The position numbers were made by a program, and so were the translations under genes. Shown one piece after another: positions 21,716 to 34,077 of a DNA stretch of 64,000 nucleotides. The notes under the pieces are model-generated. The model searched no databases. It saw only the letters and a list, made by a program, of their open reading frames with translations, and had not been told where the DNA came from. The stretch's first letter is position 1. Every line of letters starts with the position of its first letter. Source of the DNA: Sipunculus nudus (lineage: Eukaryota; Annelida; Sipuncula; Golfingiida; Sipunculidae); contig CM049318.1 of assembly GCA_026874595.1 (NCBI GenBank), positions 13,497,241 to 13,561,240 of the forward strand, read 5' to 3'.

Positions 21716-22481
21716 CATGTATTAATTAATTTACATGTATATCATTATGATTCAGAATGGGAGACTAACGGAAATCTGAGCTAAAAGCATAGACCTTCAT
21801 ACAAAGTCTGTCCTTTCGTTAGAGGTTATAATGTGTGTATTATCGCATCATATTTGTTCATTCTACCTGAATATATAAAAGTTTTCCAGCAAAAACATAT
21901 CTCTAGTTCACCTTTTTTACGTTGCTATGGTTCTACGTGTGCGAAAAGACAGTTTACCTGTGTCTGTTTTCATAACAAGAGTGCGGGACTCGATTTTGCG
22001 GAAATGCATCAATTCCCATACAAGGGGAAAAAATGGGAAGAAGAAACGCGGAAGATATCGGGTGGAAGCTTGAAAAATCTTGATTTGAGAAGTTGCGCGG
22101 TTCGGCCACCAGGTGGCATAATGTTTATGTTTTCGCCGCTGATCACATGGTGCAAACTATAACACACTCAGTTTTATGTACAGGACTAAGCAACCGGGTT
22201 AAGCACGAACAAATGACAGTTACCGCAATATTATAAAGTAATTATCATAAAGTATTCCCACGTTTAACTGTTCACAAGCTTAAAATGAAATAGTGTAAAC
22301 AAATCCAAGGACTGGATGATAGAAAGATGTAATAGTAAAAGTAATAGAAAATTATAGATTTTCAAAGTAAAAGTAATAGACAATATATTTTATATCTGTA
22401 AAAGTAATTGTAATAGGAACCCAAGTAATAGAATAATAGCTTTGTTCTGTTTTATTGCAACCCTTGACCAAAGGGTATAGA
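21716..22481. other. Mostly unannotated; AGTAATAG-rich patch
   Basis: No gene recognised. Between about 22325 and 22435 the words AAAGTAATAG and GTAATAG recur many times, a degenerate short tandem pattern. A CTCF-like motif is listed separately. Confidence 0.5.
22106..22118 (+). promoter_or_regulatory. CTCF-like core motif
   Basis: CCACCAGGTGGCA fits the bilaterian CTCF core CCASYAGRKGGCR at every position. A single 13-bp match in 64 kb is weak evidence and binding is unproven. Confidence 0.25.
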
Positions 22482-22483
22482 CC

Positions 22484-22547
<64 letters not shown>
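22482..22547. repeat. (TA)n microsatellite
   Basis: Long TA run with one ACA interruption. It is followed at 22580-22670 by TATCGG/ATCGAT/CGATACCCAGCACTACTG sequence reminiscent of hAT-type MITE ends, which I cannot confirm. Confidence 0.9.
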
Positions 22548-22550
<3 letters not shown>

Positions 22551-22689
22551 ATCTCTTTATTTAAGTTAACGTTAAAAAGGAAACGTATCGTCCATATGTA
22601 TCGGATATCGATTTAAGTGTATCGCTACACGTAGCGTACCTGAACAGGCTGACCGATACCCAGCACTACTGATAGTCATAACCTCTAAT

Positions 22690-24895
22690 GATTTAATTAG
22701 TGGTGCAGAAATGTGGCTTTAACTGTTTGATGTTTGCCCTGTTCATGTTATCACGGAGAACAAATTGCGCATAACAACAGGTCTTGAACCTGTTCATGCT
22801 ACACTCAGAAGTCACGATGAAGAGATCTTAAGCTGTGAACACATTGATCCGTTTTTCCGGCAACGACGATCCGGTAACTACATTGCGGCAACGGCAAAAA
22901 AAAATCAGCTGTATGAAAATTCATTGAAGTGTTCATATGCGTACGGTGCGGCAACGAAAATGCGGTACGACTATCCGGATATTTTTCTAATCGGTATGTA
23001 AGCGCTTGTTTGCCGTTGACGGACATAAATAAAACGCACGACGCCATTCCCATACAATGGCGTCACTACTTCAATGCAGGGGCATCCACTCCAAGCACCG
23101 TAGTTGTAAGAACACTGAGATGCTCAGAAAAGGCAAAATGTCGGCTAAATGAGTAAAAACGGTAAGTAGAAAACTTTAGTCTAGATACACGATAATAAAA
23201 TCTAAATAACTATTGATTTTATAAGTTTTTTTTTAAATAAATTCCAAGACGTTATTTTCTGTCATCGTCCTTGATTAATAAAACTGGACCCAGTATAACC
23301 CTTTACTTCTTCCTCTTGGCAGCACAATAATTTAAGGCAAAGCCAATATCTAGAAGAATATCGTCGCCTTCGAGACCCATCGTGGTAAACAACATATATC
23401 CGATTAAGGTGTACACCCAAATTTCTACATAGCTTTTAGAATATACAAGCTTTTTTTATTATTACCGTCCAAAATGGACAGTCCAAAAATCAGTGTCAAT
23501 ATATGCTGCGAGAGCCTATTCTATGAGTATGGTCTCGCCGCCGCCGCAAACATTTTGATATGAGGAAATGAGTCTAATCTCTAATATTTGAATATATATC
23601 AAGTTTGCTTGATTCTTTTATGCCGTATATATTTTTTTCAATGAATAAGTGAAAATAAGAAATCTGAATTACAATTTATTGAGTTATATATTATTTTATT
23701 ATATACATAAAAATTATCTAATTATAACATCATATAAAAATTAAAACTGCGATTAATTTATATTTTTTTTTCTAGAATAAGATTATTGTGTTCGTCAAAA
23801 GAGGGCGCTAGTAACAGTCATCCTGATGCGCTTACCTCCGAACAGGGGCGACATGTAATGGGCATATCATAAACCATCCCGCTGATCTGGTGACAACCTC
23901 CGTGCATGGTTCGAGGGTAAATTGTGCTGACAGTGACGGATTCAGGCGTGCTTGTAATAACTTTGGTCCAGTTTCTTACCCAGTTTCATATCAGTACTGC
24001 GTATGTAACATTACCCTCCTCGAAGGGTCAAGATTTATTGTGATGCGCATAGTGATGACCCTATGTCCGTCATCAATCCGTCCGAACATTATTAGAGAAG
24101 AATCCAACGATCAAAGTCACATCTTTCTAAAATTAGCATTCCATAAGCTGTATAAAGTTCAGATACCAACGCTGACCCTTAGTCACTCTAGCGTAATTGA
24201 ATTATTCTTTCCTGAAATTTAAGCAAAAACTATCGTTTTATATTGAAAACCTGTAGTGACACTTCAGGTTTCATTTCATAACCACGTCCTTCCTTTTTTT
24301 ATCAATTAAAACTTTACATACATCTTCTCCAATATTATTTCCAATACCATGCTGTTAATTAATAATTGCTGTGAATAGGTCAATATTAAATATTTGAACT
24401 TAACATTTATTTTCCGATGTTAGAGAATTACCATGATCTCCTAGTAAATCACATTAATTTTAATTTTTATCACTATCAACCAATAATAAATTCTGTATCA
24501 TGTTCTTCTTTGTTCATACCCTGGTAATCGGTGAAGGGGCTTTTACATGTATTGTTCTTGCTGGAGTGTTTTGTAGCGGCGGTGCAGTCAATTTATCCTC
24601 AAAAGTAGTAGATGACTCGTAGGAGTGGCAGTGTAATCAAAGTTGGAACTTTTTTTTTTATAAAAACACACACAATTTTACATATAAAAATATACGTGTG
24701 TGTATGAGTGCCGGATTTGAACATTATGCATTTAACATGAGTGCTGGATTGAAACATTTTATAGATATTATTCAGGTCTGGGTTTGTAATCACAGGATAC
24801 CCTCTGTATCAGCAATTTGACAGGACTCACGTATCCTCATAGGGGACTGGCCGATCGGTAGATGGGTCAGATCCACAATAGATCCCCAACATATA
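22690..24895. other. AT-rich region, no gene recognised
   Basis: Several frames of 60-110 codons exist (for example 23890-24222) but show no recognisable domain, no biased composition beyond the local AT content and no supporting splice signals. Nothing here could be assigned. Confidence 0.5.
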
Positions 24896-24898
24896 TAA

Positions 24899-26277
<1,379 letters not shown>

Positions 26278-26280
26278 ATG

Positions 26281-26343
<63 letters not shown>

Positions 26344-26395
26344 TTAAATATGTCACTCAGAGACGCTGAAAAAGGTATATATATATGTGTGTGTG

Positions 26396-26441
<46 letters not shown>

Positions 26442-26450
26442 AAGTCATCC
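26278..26450. repeat. Compound (TA)n-(GA)n and (GT)n-(TA)n-(CA)n microsatellites
   Basis: A TA run joins a GA run (about 26306-26338). After ~40 unique bases a second compound tract (GTGTGTG, TA, ACACACAC) is nearly palindromic around 26375-26442. Confidence 0.9.
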
Positions 26451-27440
26451 CCCACCCTGAAAGAAAAATTAACGCCACTGGGGAGAGATCTGTGCGGGGA
26501 ACGCCAGTCGATATCGGGGACGGTTTTCACTCGCAACAATGGGGCGGACAGTTACAGGACCGAACAATTTGTTCGTTATAGCGGGGTGTCCGAGGGAGTC
26601 GGGCCCACGAGTTCCGGCTGCGGCCACATGTATTTTTCATCTAATATTTGATCTTACATAGATGTTATATGTGAATATAATTTCTTGCTACCGGTTGTTG
26701 TGCTTTAACTTTAAGCTTATGCGACAGCGACGAACTTCCGCTTTATTTGTAATCAAATGAGAACCATTTCTAATCGCTACATATTTTTCAGGCTGTTTCG
26801 CCTGAGTAATAAACTAAACTGGGTAGCGTTTCCTGGCAGTTATTATCAATGACGTATAGATAGAAAAGCTACACCGCGCACATAATGGATTCTTATTGGT
26901 CCGCCATGGCGAATAGGGAGCGACTTCCGGTATGGGCAAAAGAGTCAGGCGGGCCATGTGAACAACCGTCAGTGTGATCCACGTGCTGCACATAGATGCC
27001 GGCATTATGTCTTAAATAAAGCATGGAATTTACACAGGTACTCAAAGTTACATATCCTATTATAATGATAACTCATTTAAATACCCATTTGAAGCATAAA
27101 ATTCATCATACATTATATATTTTCTCCAATAGCTGACGATGTTGCTCACCAGCCAGCAGCTGTCACTGCCGATGAATGATAATATTACCATTTTAAGTTA
27201 AGTGAGCTTCTCTCTCAGAAAAAACTTATATTTACACATCAAATATTCTTGTTTTAATTTTCAGAGTGATAAAATAAAGTATTTCTATATATGCTTTAGT
27301 TCTAGCGCATTGGCGGACTGTCAGTGACTTATAGCATAGGTTTGAAAATGAAATTTGGGGTCACGTGCCATGACACCCCCATGTAAACAATAACAGAATG
27401 CACGTGCTTTAGTGGGCATGTGTGGTCTTGTGCCTTCTCC
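26451..27440. other. Unannotated spacer
   Basis: No gene can be supported. Around 26900 an ATTGGTCCGCCATGGCGAAT segment has a CCAAT-type box close to a well-placed ATG, but the frame closes after 21 codons, so it was not called. Confidence 0.4.
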
Positions 27441-27648
27441 GCTTTGGACCGTAGTCCGCCTGTGATCTCCGGAGTCCACCTGCATGGTATCTGCTTTGGA
27501 CCTGAGTCCGCCTGTGATCTCCGGAGTCCGCCTGCATGGTATCCGCTTTGGACCGGAGTCCGCCTGTGATCTCCGGAGTCCACCTGCATGGTCTCTGCTT
27601 TGGACCGGTTTTTGCCTGTGATCTCCGGAGTCCGCCTGTATCACAGGG
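27441..27648 (+). repeat. 52-bp minisatellite, four copies
   Basis: GCTTTGGACC starts copies at 27441, 27493, 27545 and 27597, an exact 52-bp spacing. Each unit contains CCTGTGATCTCCGGAGTCC with the self-complementary CTCCGGAG. Frames on the minus strand here are repeat translations (52 is not a multiple of three, so all frames are visited). Confidence 0.95.
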
Positions 27649-27914
27649 GCTTGTCACAGAAGACTGGGAAAATAATATCCCGGAATTTTGAGCCACAAAA
27701 CCCCAAGAATAAGCGATACAACCAATTGGGACGTAAACAACTCCTTGACTACTTAATAACAACTTGTTCATTATTTATTTCATTAAATTGCATCCCCCCC
27801 CCCCCCCCGTCTATACTATTATGTTGCAATGTGTAGGTACAGGGATAGGTACCCTTTATTATGTACCTCCAGTTTATAATGCTAGCCTAACAACTAAGTA
27901 TATGTACATCTGCA
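27649..27914. other. Short spacer with a C homopolymer
   Basis: A C-run at about 27793-27808 is the only distinctive feature. Confidence 0.5.
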
Positions 27915-28222
27915 GAATTCCATTCTGGTTTCGGACTACGTGACAGGCCAGTATCACACGTTTCCTCTCATTTTATATCCTGGTGTTAACTAGGCCGGTG
28001 ACTACTGCACCCGCGGGTACTGAGTGTGTAATCGTCCCCATTGCTGGGTCATACCACCGAGGAACCCCCGAAAGGCACTCTCATTTGGGATCGAAACACG
28101 GCTGTTGGGCATTTAGCCTGCAGAGCGCTCACCCTGGAAAAATTTCACCGCCTTGGCTGAGATTCGAATTCACGATCTCCCGGCCTTGAATCCTGTACGC
28201 TATCCATGAGCCACAGAAGTCG
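27915..28222 (-). mobile_element. tRNA-derived SINE, near full length
   Basis: Read on the minus strand from about 28222, the element starts with a tRNA-like head. TGGCTCATGGATAGCG resembles an A box, and GAATTCGAATCTC differs from the B-box consensus GGTTCGANTCC at one or two places. The body then contains the same blocks as the copies at 17172-17440 and 61140-61412 (GAGCGCTCTGCAGGC, GAAAGG near CGGGGG..CCTCGGTGG, and terminal CCGAAACCAGAATGG). This copy supplies the 5' end that identifies the family as tRNA-derived. Confidence 0.75.
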
Positions 28223-29062
28223 GTATCCCAGGAAAGTTCGCCTGCTATAACTCCCCTACGTGCATACCATCTGTAACAAGGGCTCAACTCACCATGTATC
28301 ACTGACAGGCAACCTACCTCATTTTTGTTCCTCCAGCCAAGACAAAATTAAGATAATTCAACAGTTCTAACAGATATGTTTAGGACGTTTATCTTAAAAA
28401 TAAGCTTATCCATGCTGATTACAGATATTTAGCTTTCAAATTCCTCAGGTATAGACAACTTCAAAATCATAAAAAAAACAATAATATGATTGGGCTCTAC
28501 ATATTTCAGGTGATTATTCAGCAGAAATGTAAGTTTATCTCGAAGTCTACATACTTCACCCATTTTCGTATTCCATGCGATGATATGACCTTGGTGGTTA
28601 TTGTGTTGACAGGACAGTGGTATCGTCCGCCGTGCTCTAATGCCACACATGAGCGGTACAGCCTCACTGTAGGCCTACTCACACACCATACAATGCGTCA
28701 GCCACCGTTAAGCGCTGACTGCGGACCCACGTTACACCTACGTTGTCTGCAGCTGTAACGGAGGTTTGCAATTATTTTTATTGCATCTTTATTGTAATTT
28801 TTGACGAATGTATTTGGCCATCCTAGCTCCAATTCAAGAAAAATTATGATTGATAGATATTTATTGTCTCGTGAGAACTCGAATTATAATGAGTCATACT
28901 GAATTAGAGGAATACAGTCTACCTAACGCCAAAATCTGAGTCATGGAGAGTGCCGCGATTATTTATAATACCTATTTGTACAATCCATGTTAAATAAATA
29001 AGTTTATAAGTTATGAGATTGATTAGAGGAATAGCTAAATCTTAATTACATAGACTGGAACC
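28223..29062. repeat. Non-coding region with duplicon fragment at 28430-28755
   Basis: The fragment resembles 42190-42500: shared are a GTGATTATT.A.CAGAAA segment, then ATTC.ATGCGA, then a CACACATGAGCGG phrase. Its right part also resembles 47560-47690 (ACACATGA.CG, then GCGGACCCAC and GTTGTCTGCA). It is a diverged piece of the repeat family that fills 37.9-47.8 kb. No gene. Confidence 0.6.
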
Positions 29063-29290
29063 TGTCTGAAAGACCACCTGTCTATTAGGACCACACATGA
29101 ACGAACCGACAGCGATCACGTTGGTTATGATTGACCTGTCTATAAGGACCACACTTGAACGAACCGAAAGCGATCACGTTGGTTATGACTGACCTGTCTA
29201 TTAGGACCACACTTGAACCAACCGAAAGCGATCACACTGGTCATGAGCGACCTGTCTAATAAGACCATCTGTGAATTAAGACCACTCTTG
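29063..29290 (+). repeat. 58-bp tandem repeat (CCTGTCTATAAGGACCACAC type)
   Basis: CCTGTCTA starts units at 29077, 29135, 29193 and 29251, an exact 58-bp spacing. Each has AGCGATCAC after the GACCACAC block. The following segment 29270-29420 matches 48920-49090 (ACCAGTCCCACG, then GTCTGATTAC), so the array sits in an old duplicon. Confidence 0.9.
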
Positions 29291-29779
29291 ACCAGTCCCA
29301 CGGGTCTGATTACACAGGTATTACTGTAGTAAATGTATCAGTCAAACTATTTATTAGAACTTTTTCACATATGAAACTGGTATTCCTAGTAGAATTTGTT
29401 GTTAAATAATAATCAAAAATGGTTCTAATAGTGATAACTGGGTCCTTTTCTTATATTTTCGATATCGAAAAGTGGAATCTATATGTAACTGGCTCAGTAC
29501 TCCGGCTGTAATACCATCTGTATGATGAGCTGGAGGTCTCTTGCTTCAGAGAGTTCCTACTTCATTGTAGTGGATGCTCTTGCGTGCAAAAAAAGGAGTT
29601 CCTGACGGCTGTGGTGCGTATTTAAACAGAATCTGACTTTGTTGGCACCTGTGTTCTTCGACCGACTTTGCTGCCCCGCTTGAAACTTGTCGTTTTACTT
29701 CAGAGCACCGCTCTGCATTAGATCAAATCAGTGGCCCCTGTTCGTGTTGTTTTATGAGCTTAGCTTTCTTCATATTTTA
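29291..29779. other. Unannotated spacer
   Basis: After the old duplicon segment (to about 29420) no recognisable feature is present. Confidence 0.4.
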
Positions 29780-30240
29780 AAGGTGCCCATTCACCTACCT
29801 TTTAAAAAAAATTATGTGATTTCTTGCTTCATCTGTGTGTATATTAATGATCTAAGGGTAATTTTGATTTTGAAATATTCTCATAAGGCCTCGTGAAGGA
29901 TGTATGAATTTGTTTATAAAAAAATGTTTGTAAACACAGCAATGTTGACAAACGGGAAAAACAAGTACCTAAGGTGGTAGGTTGCATATATGCGAAGGCA
30001 GAAAGGTCACTTGTTGTAAAACACCATTTGCAAAGCTCTTGCATATCTGACTTGCTGTTAATACCCTGTTCAATTTGTTTTTATTATTTTGGCGGGCCAC
30101 CACATATCATAAACACGTTGATATAAACAAAACAGGCAGCTTGTGTGCGGTGATATTCACGTTTTCTTGCCTATTTTTATAAAAGCTCAAAGGTATTACG
30201 TTTAGTTTGTAAAGGTCAGATAGGTGATTGGGCCTCGTTA
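29780..30240 (-). repeat. Dispersed repeat, - arm of an inverted pair
   Basis: Reverse complement of 21335-21715 with shared blocks in the same order. About 8 kb of unrelated DNA lies between the arms. This arm is somewhat longer because of an extra ~80 bp in its middle. Confidence 0.8.
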
Positions 30241-30774
30241 ACTCTGGTCACAAGGACAAAGGAACCAGAAATATATTGTTTTGCATTCTATGGCACGAAG
30301 GATTATTTGTAAATTGTAAGGCAAATTGTATAATTTGTTTCATATGTGTACATCATTTATAAAGTTATATCGGGGGTGGGGATGGGTGGGGGGGTTATAT
30401 GAACTGAGGCTTCGATGCACACATTTAGTCTTTTCTCCAGGTGATAATAGTGATAACATTACAAAACAAATCACAAAAGTGCCAGCAATATACAAAAATC
30501 GCATTACGACTATTCTTTTTGCATTTATATTCAATCTATAGATGTAATCTTCTTAAAAATATTTTTTGTCCCACATGTTATTTATTCACTTGCCTATTTA
30601 TTGAACTCTTGCAATTGTAAAGATCTTTTTAACATAATAAAATACGAACTCGACAGAATTAAACGTTTACATAAAAAATACCATATTATTAATTATCATA
30701 CGTAACACCAGTAATTCCAGTTTCGTTAACAATTACATTGCCATCTGTGTGTCTCATGTGATTATTTTCATATA
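30241..30774. other. AT-rich spacer before the satellite
   Basis: A G-rich patch at 30371-30394 is the only distinctive feature; no gene. Confidence 0.45.
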
Positions 30775-33700
30775 TTTATTCTTTTTAACGTCGTTTCCAC
30801 CGCTCCTGTGACCTGAATAAGTCACGTTCACTGGTAACCAACATGATAAATCATTCCTGTCTGACACGCCATATGTCCTTGAAACTGGATGTCTGCGGCA
30901 TTTTTTGAAAACGTCGTTTCCACCGCTCCTGTGACCTGAATAAGTCACGTTCACTGGTAAACAACATGATAAATCATTCCTGTCTGACACGCCATATGTC
31001 CTTGAAACGTGGATGTCTGCGGCGTTTCTTTAAAACGTCGTTTCCACCGCTCCTATGACCTGAATAAGTCACGTTCACTGGTAAACAACATGATAAATCA
31101 TTCCTGTCTGACACGTCATATGTCCTTGAAACGTGTTTGTCTGCGGCGTTTCTTTAAGACGTCGTTTCCACCGCTCCTATAACTTGAATAAGTCACGTAC
31201 ACTGGTAAACAACATGATAAATCATTCCTGTCTGACACGCCATATGTCCTTGAAACGTGGATGTCTGCGGCGATTCTTTAAAACGTCGTTTCCACCGCTC
31301 CTATGACCTGAATAAGTCACGTTCACTGGTAAACAACATGATAAATCATTCCTGTCTGACACGCCATATGTCCTTGAAACGTGGATGTCTGCGGCGTTTC
31401 TTTAAAACGTCGTTTCCACCGCTCCTGTGACCTGAATAAGTCACGTTCACTGGTAAACAACATGATAAATCATTCCTGTCTGACACGTCATGTCCTTGAA
31501 ACGTGATGTCTGCGGCGTTTTTTGAAAACGTCGTTTCCACCGCTCCTATGACCTGAATAAGTCACGTACACTGGTAAACAACATAATAATCATTCCTGTC
31601 TGACACGCCATATGTCCTTGAAACGTGGATGTCTGCGGCGTTTCTTTAAAACGTCGTTTCCACCGCTCCTGTGACCTGAATAAGTCACGTTCACTGGTAA
31701 ACAACATGATAAATCATTCCTGCCTGACACGCCATATGTCCTTGAAACGTGGATGTCTGCGGCATTTTTTGAAAACGTCGTTTCCACCGCTCCTGTGACC
31801 TGAATAAGTCACGTTCACTGGTAAACAACATGATAAATCATTCCTGTCTGACACGCCATATGTCCTTAAAACGTGGATGTCTGCGGCGTTTCTTTAAAAC
31901 GTCGTTTCCACCGCTCCTATGACCTGAATAAGTCACGTTCACTGGTAAACAACATGATAAATCATTCCTGTCTGACACGCCATATGTCCTTGAAACGTGG
32001 ATGTCTGCGGCATTTTTTGAAAACGTCGTTTCCACCGCTCCTGTGACCTGAATAAGTCACGTTCACTGGTAAACAACATGATAAATCATTCCTGTCTGAC
32101 ACGCCATATGTCCTTGAAACGTGGATGTCTGCGGCGTTTCTTTAAAACGTCGTTTCCACCGCTCCTATGACCTGAATAAGTCACGTACACCGGGAAACAA
32201 CATGATAAATCATTCCTGCCTGACACGCCATATGTCCTTGAAACGTGGATGTCTGCGGCGTTTCTTTAAAACGTCGTTTCCACCGCTCCTATGACCTGAA
32301 TAAGTCACGTTCACTGGTAAACAACATGATAAATCATTCCTGTCTGACACGTCATGTCCTTGAAACGTGATGTCTGCGGCGTTTTTTGAAAACGTCGTTT
32401 CCACCGCTCCTATGACCTGAATAAGTCACGTACACTGGTAAACAACATAATAATCATTCCTGTATGACAGGCCATATGTCCTTGAAACGTGGATGTCTGC
32501 GGCGATTCTTTAAAACGTCGTTTCCACCGCTCCTGTGACCTGAATAAGTCACGTTCACTGGTAAACAACATGATAAATCATTCCTGCCTGACACGCCATA
32601 TGTCCTTGAAACGTGGATGTCTGCGGCGTTTCTTAAAAACGTCGTTTCCACCGCTCCTATGACCAGAATAAGTCACGTTCACTGGTACATAACATGATAA
32701 ATCATTCCTGTCTGACACGCCATATGTCCTTGAAACGTGGATGTCTGCGGCGTTTCTTTAAAACGTCGTTTCCACCACTCCTGTGACCTGATAGACACGT
32801 TCACTGGTAAACAACATGATTAATCATTCCTGTCTGACACGCCATATGTGCTTTGAAACGTGGATGTCTACGGCGTTTCTTTGAAAACGTCGTTTCCACC
32901 GCTCCTATGACCTGAATAAGTCACGTACACTGGTAAACAACATAATAATCATTCCTGTCTGACACGCCATATGTCCTTGAAACGTGGATGTCTGCGGCGA
33001 TTCTTTAAAACGTCGTTTCCACCGCTCCTGTGACCTGAATAAGTCACGTTCACTGGTAAACAACATGATAAATCATTCCTGCCTGACACGCCATATGTCC
33101 TTGAAACGTGGATGTCTGCGGCGTTTCTTTAAAACGTCGTTTCCACCGCTCCTATGACCAGAATAAGTCACGTTCACTGGTACACAACATGATAAATCAT
33201 TCCTGTCTGACACGCCATATGTCCTTGAAACGTGGATGTCTGCGGCGTTTCTTTAAAACGTCGTTTCCACCGCTCCTGTGACCTGATAGACACGTTCACT
33301 GGTAAACAACATGATTAATCATTCCTGTCTGACACGCCATATGTGCTTTGAAACGTGGATGTCTACGGCGTTTCTTTGAAAACGTCGTTTCCACCGCTCC
33401 TGTGACCAGAATAAGTCACTTTCACTGGTAAACAACACGATAAATCATTCCTGTCTGACACGCCATATGTCCTTGAAACGTGGATGTCTGCGGCGTTTCT
33501 TTGAAAAGTCGTTTCCACCGCTCCTGTGACCTGAATAAGTCACGTTCACTGGTAAACAACATGATAAATCATTCCTGTCTGACACGCCATATGTCCTTGA
33601 AACGTGGATGTCTGCGGCGTTTCTTTGAAAACGTCGTTTCCACCGCTCCTGTGACCTGATAGACACGTTCACTGGTAAACAACATGATTAATCATTCCTG

Positions 33701-34068
33701 TCTGACACGCCATATGTCCTTGAAACGTGGATGTCTACGGCGTTTCTTTGAAAACGTCGTTTCCACCGCTCCTGTGACCTGAATAAGTCACGTTTACTGG
33801 GAAACAACATGATAAATCATTCCTGTCTGACACGCCATATGTCCTTGAAACGTGGATGTCTGCGGCGTTTCTTTGAAAAAGTCGTTTCCACCGCTCCTGT
33901 GACCAGAATAAGTCACGTTCACTGGTAAACAACATGATTGATTATTCGTGACTGACACGCCATATGTCTTTGAAACGTGGATGTCTGCGGCTTTTTTTCT
34001 GATAACGTCGTTTCAACCGCTCCTGTGACCTGAATAAGTCATGTTTTACTGGTAAACAGCATGATTAT
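30775..34068 (+). repeat. 124-bp satellite array, ~27 monomers with higher-order structure
   Basis: ACGTCGTTTCCACCGCTCCT marks each monomer (starts near 30787, 30910, 31034 and so on to about 34005); spacing is 123-125 bp. Each monomer contains GTGAC-8nt-GTCAC (around CCTGAATAAG), able to form a hairpin. Variants are phased: a block of four monomers starting at 32445 is repeated at 32940 (495 bp), carrying the same private changes (deleted base in CATAATAATC, GGCGATTC, GACCAGAATAAG, GACCTGATAGACACG, GTGCTTTGAAACG, CTACGGCG). A seven-monomer spacing (~864 bp) links 31581 and 32445. Minus-strand frames of 64-75 codons are repeat translations. The array ends almost exactly where the 63-bp array begins. 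Confidence 0.97.
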
Positions 34069-34077
34069 GCGCAAAAA

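Noticed and set aside
22580-22680. hAT-like MITE end (CGATACCCAGCACTACTG)
   Set aside because: Only a resemblance; I could not find a matching second end or target-site duplication.
26900-26975. Possible promoter and start codon (CCAAT-type box followed by GCCATGG)
   Set aside because: The frame closes after 21 codons and no splice donor is convincingly placed in it.
30754-33935. Series of 64-78-codon minus-strand frames with near-identical protein
   Set aside because: Translations of the 124-bp satellite; frames arise from unit lengths near a multiple of three and carry no independent support.
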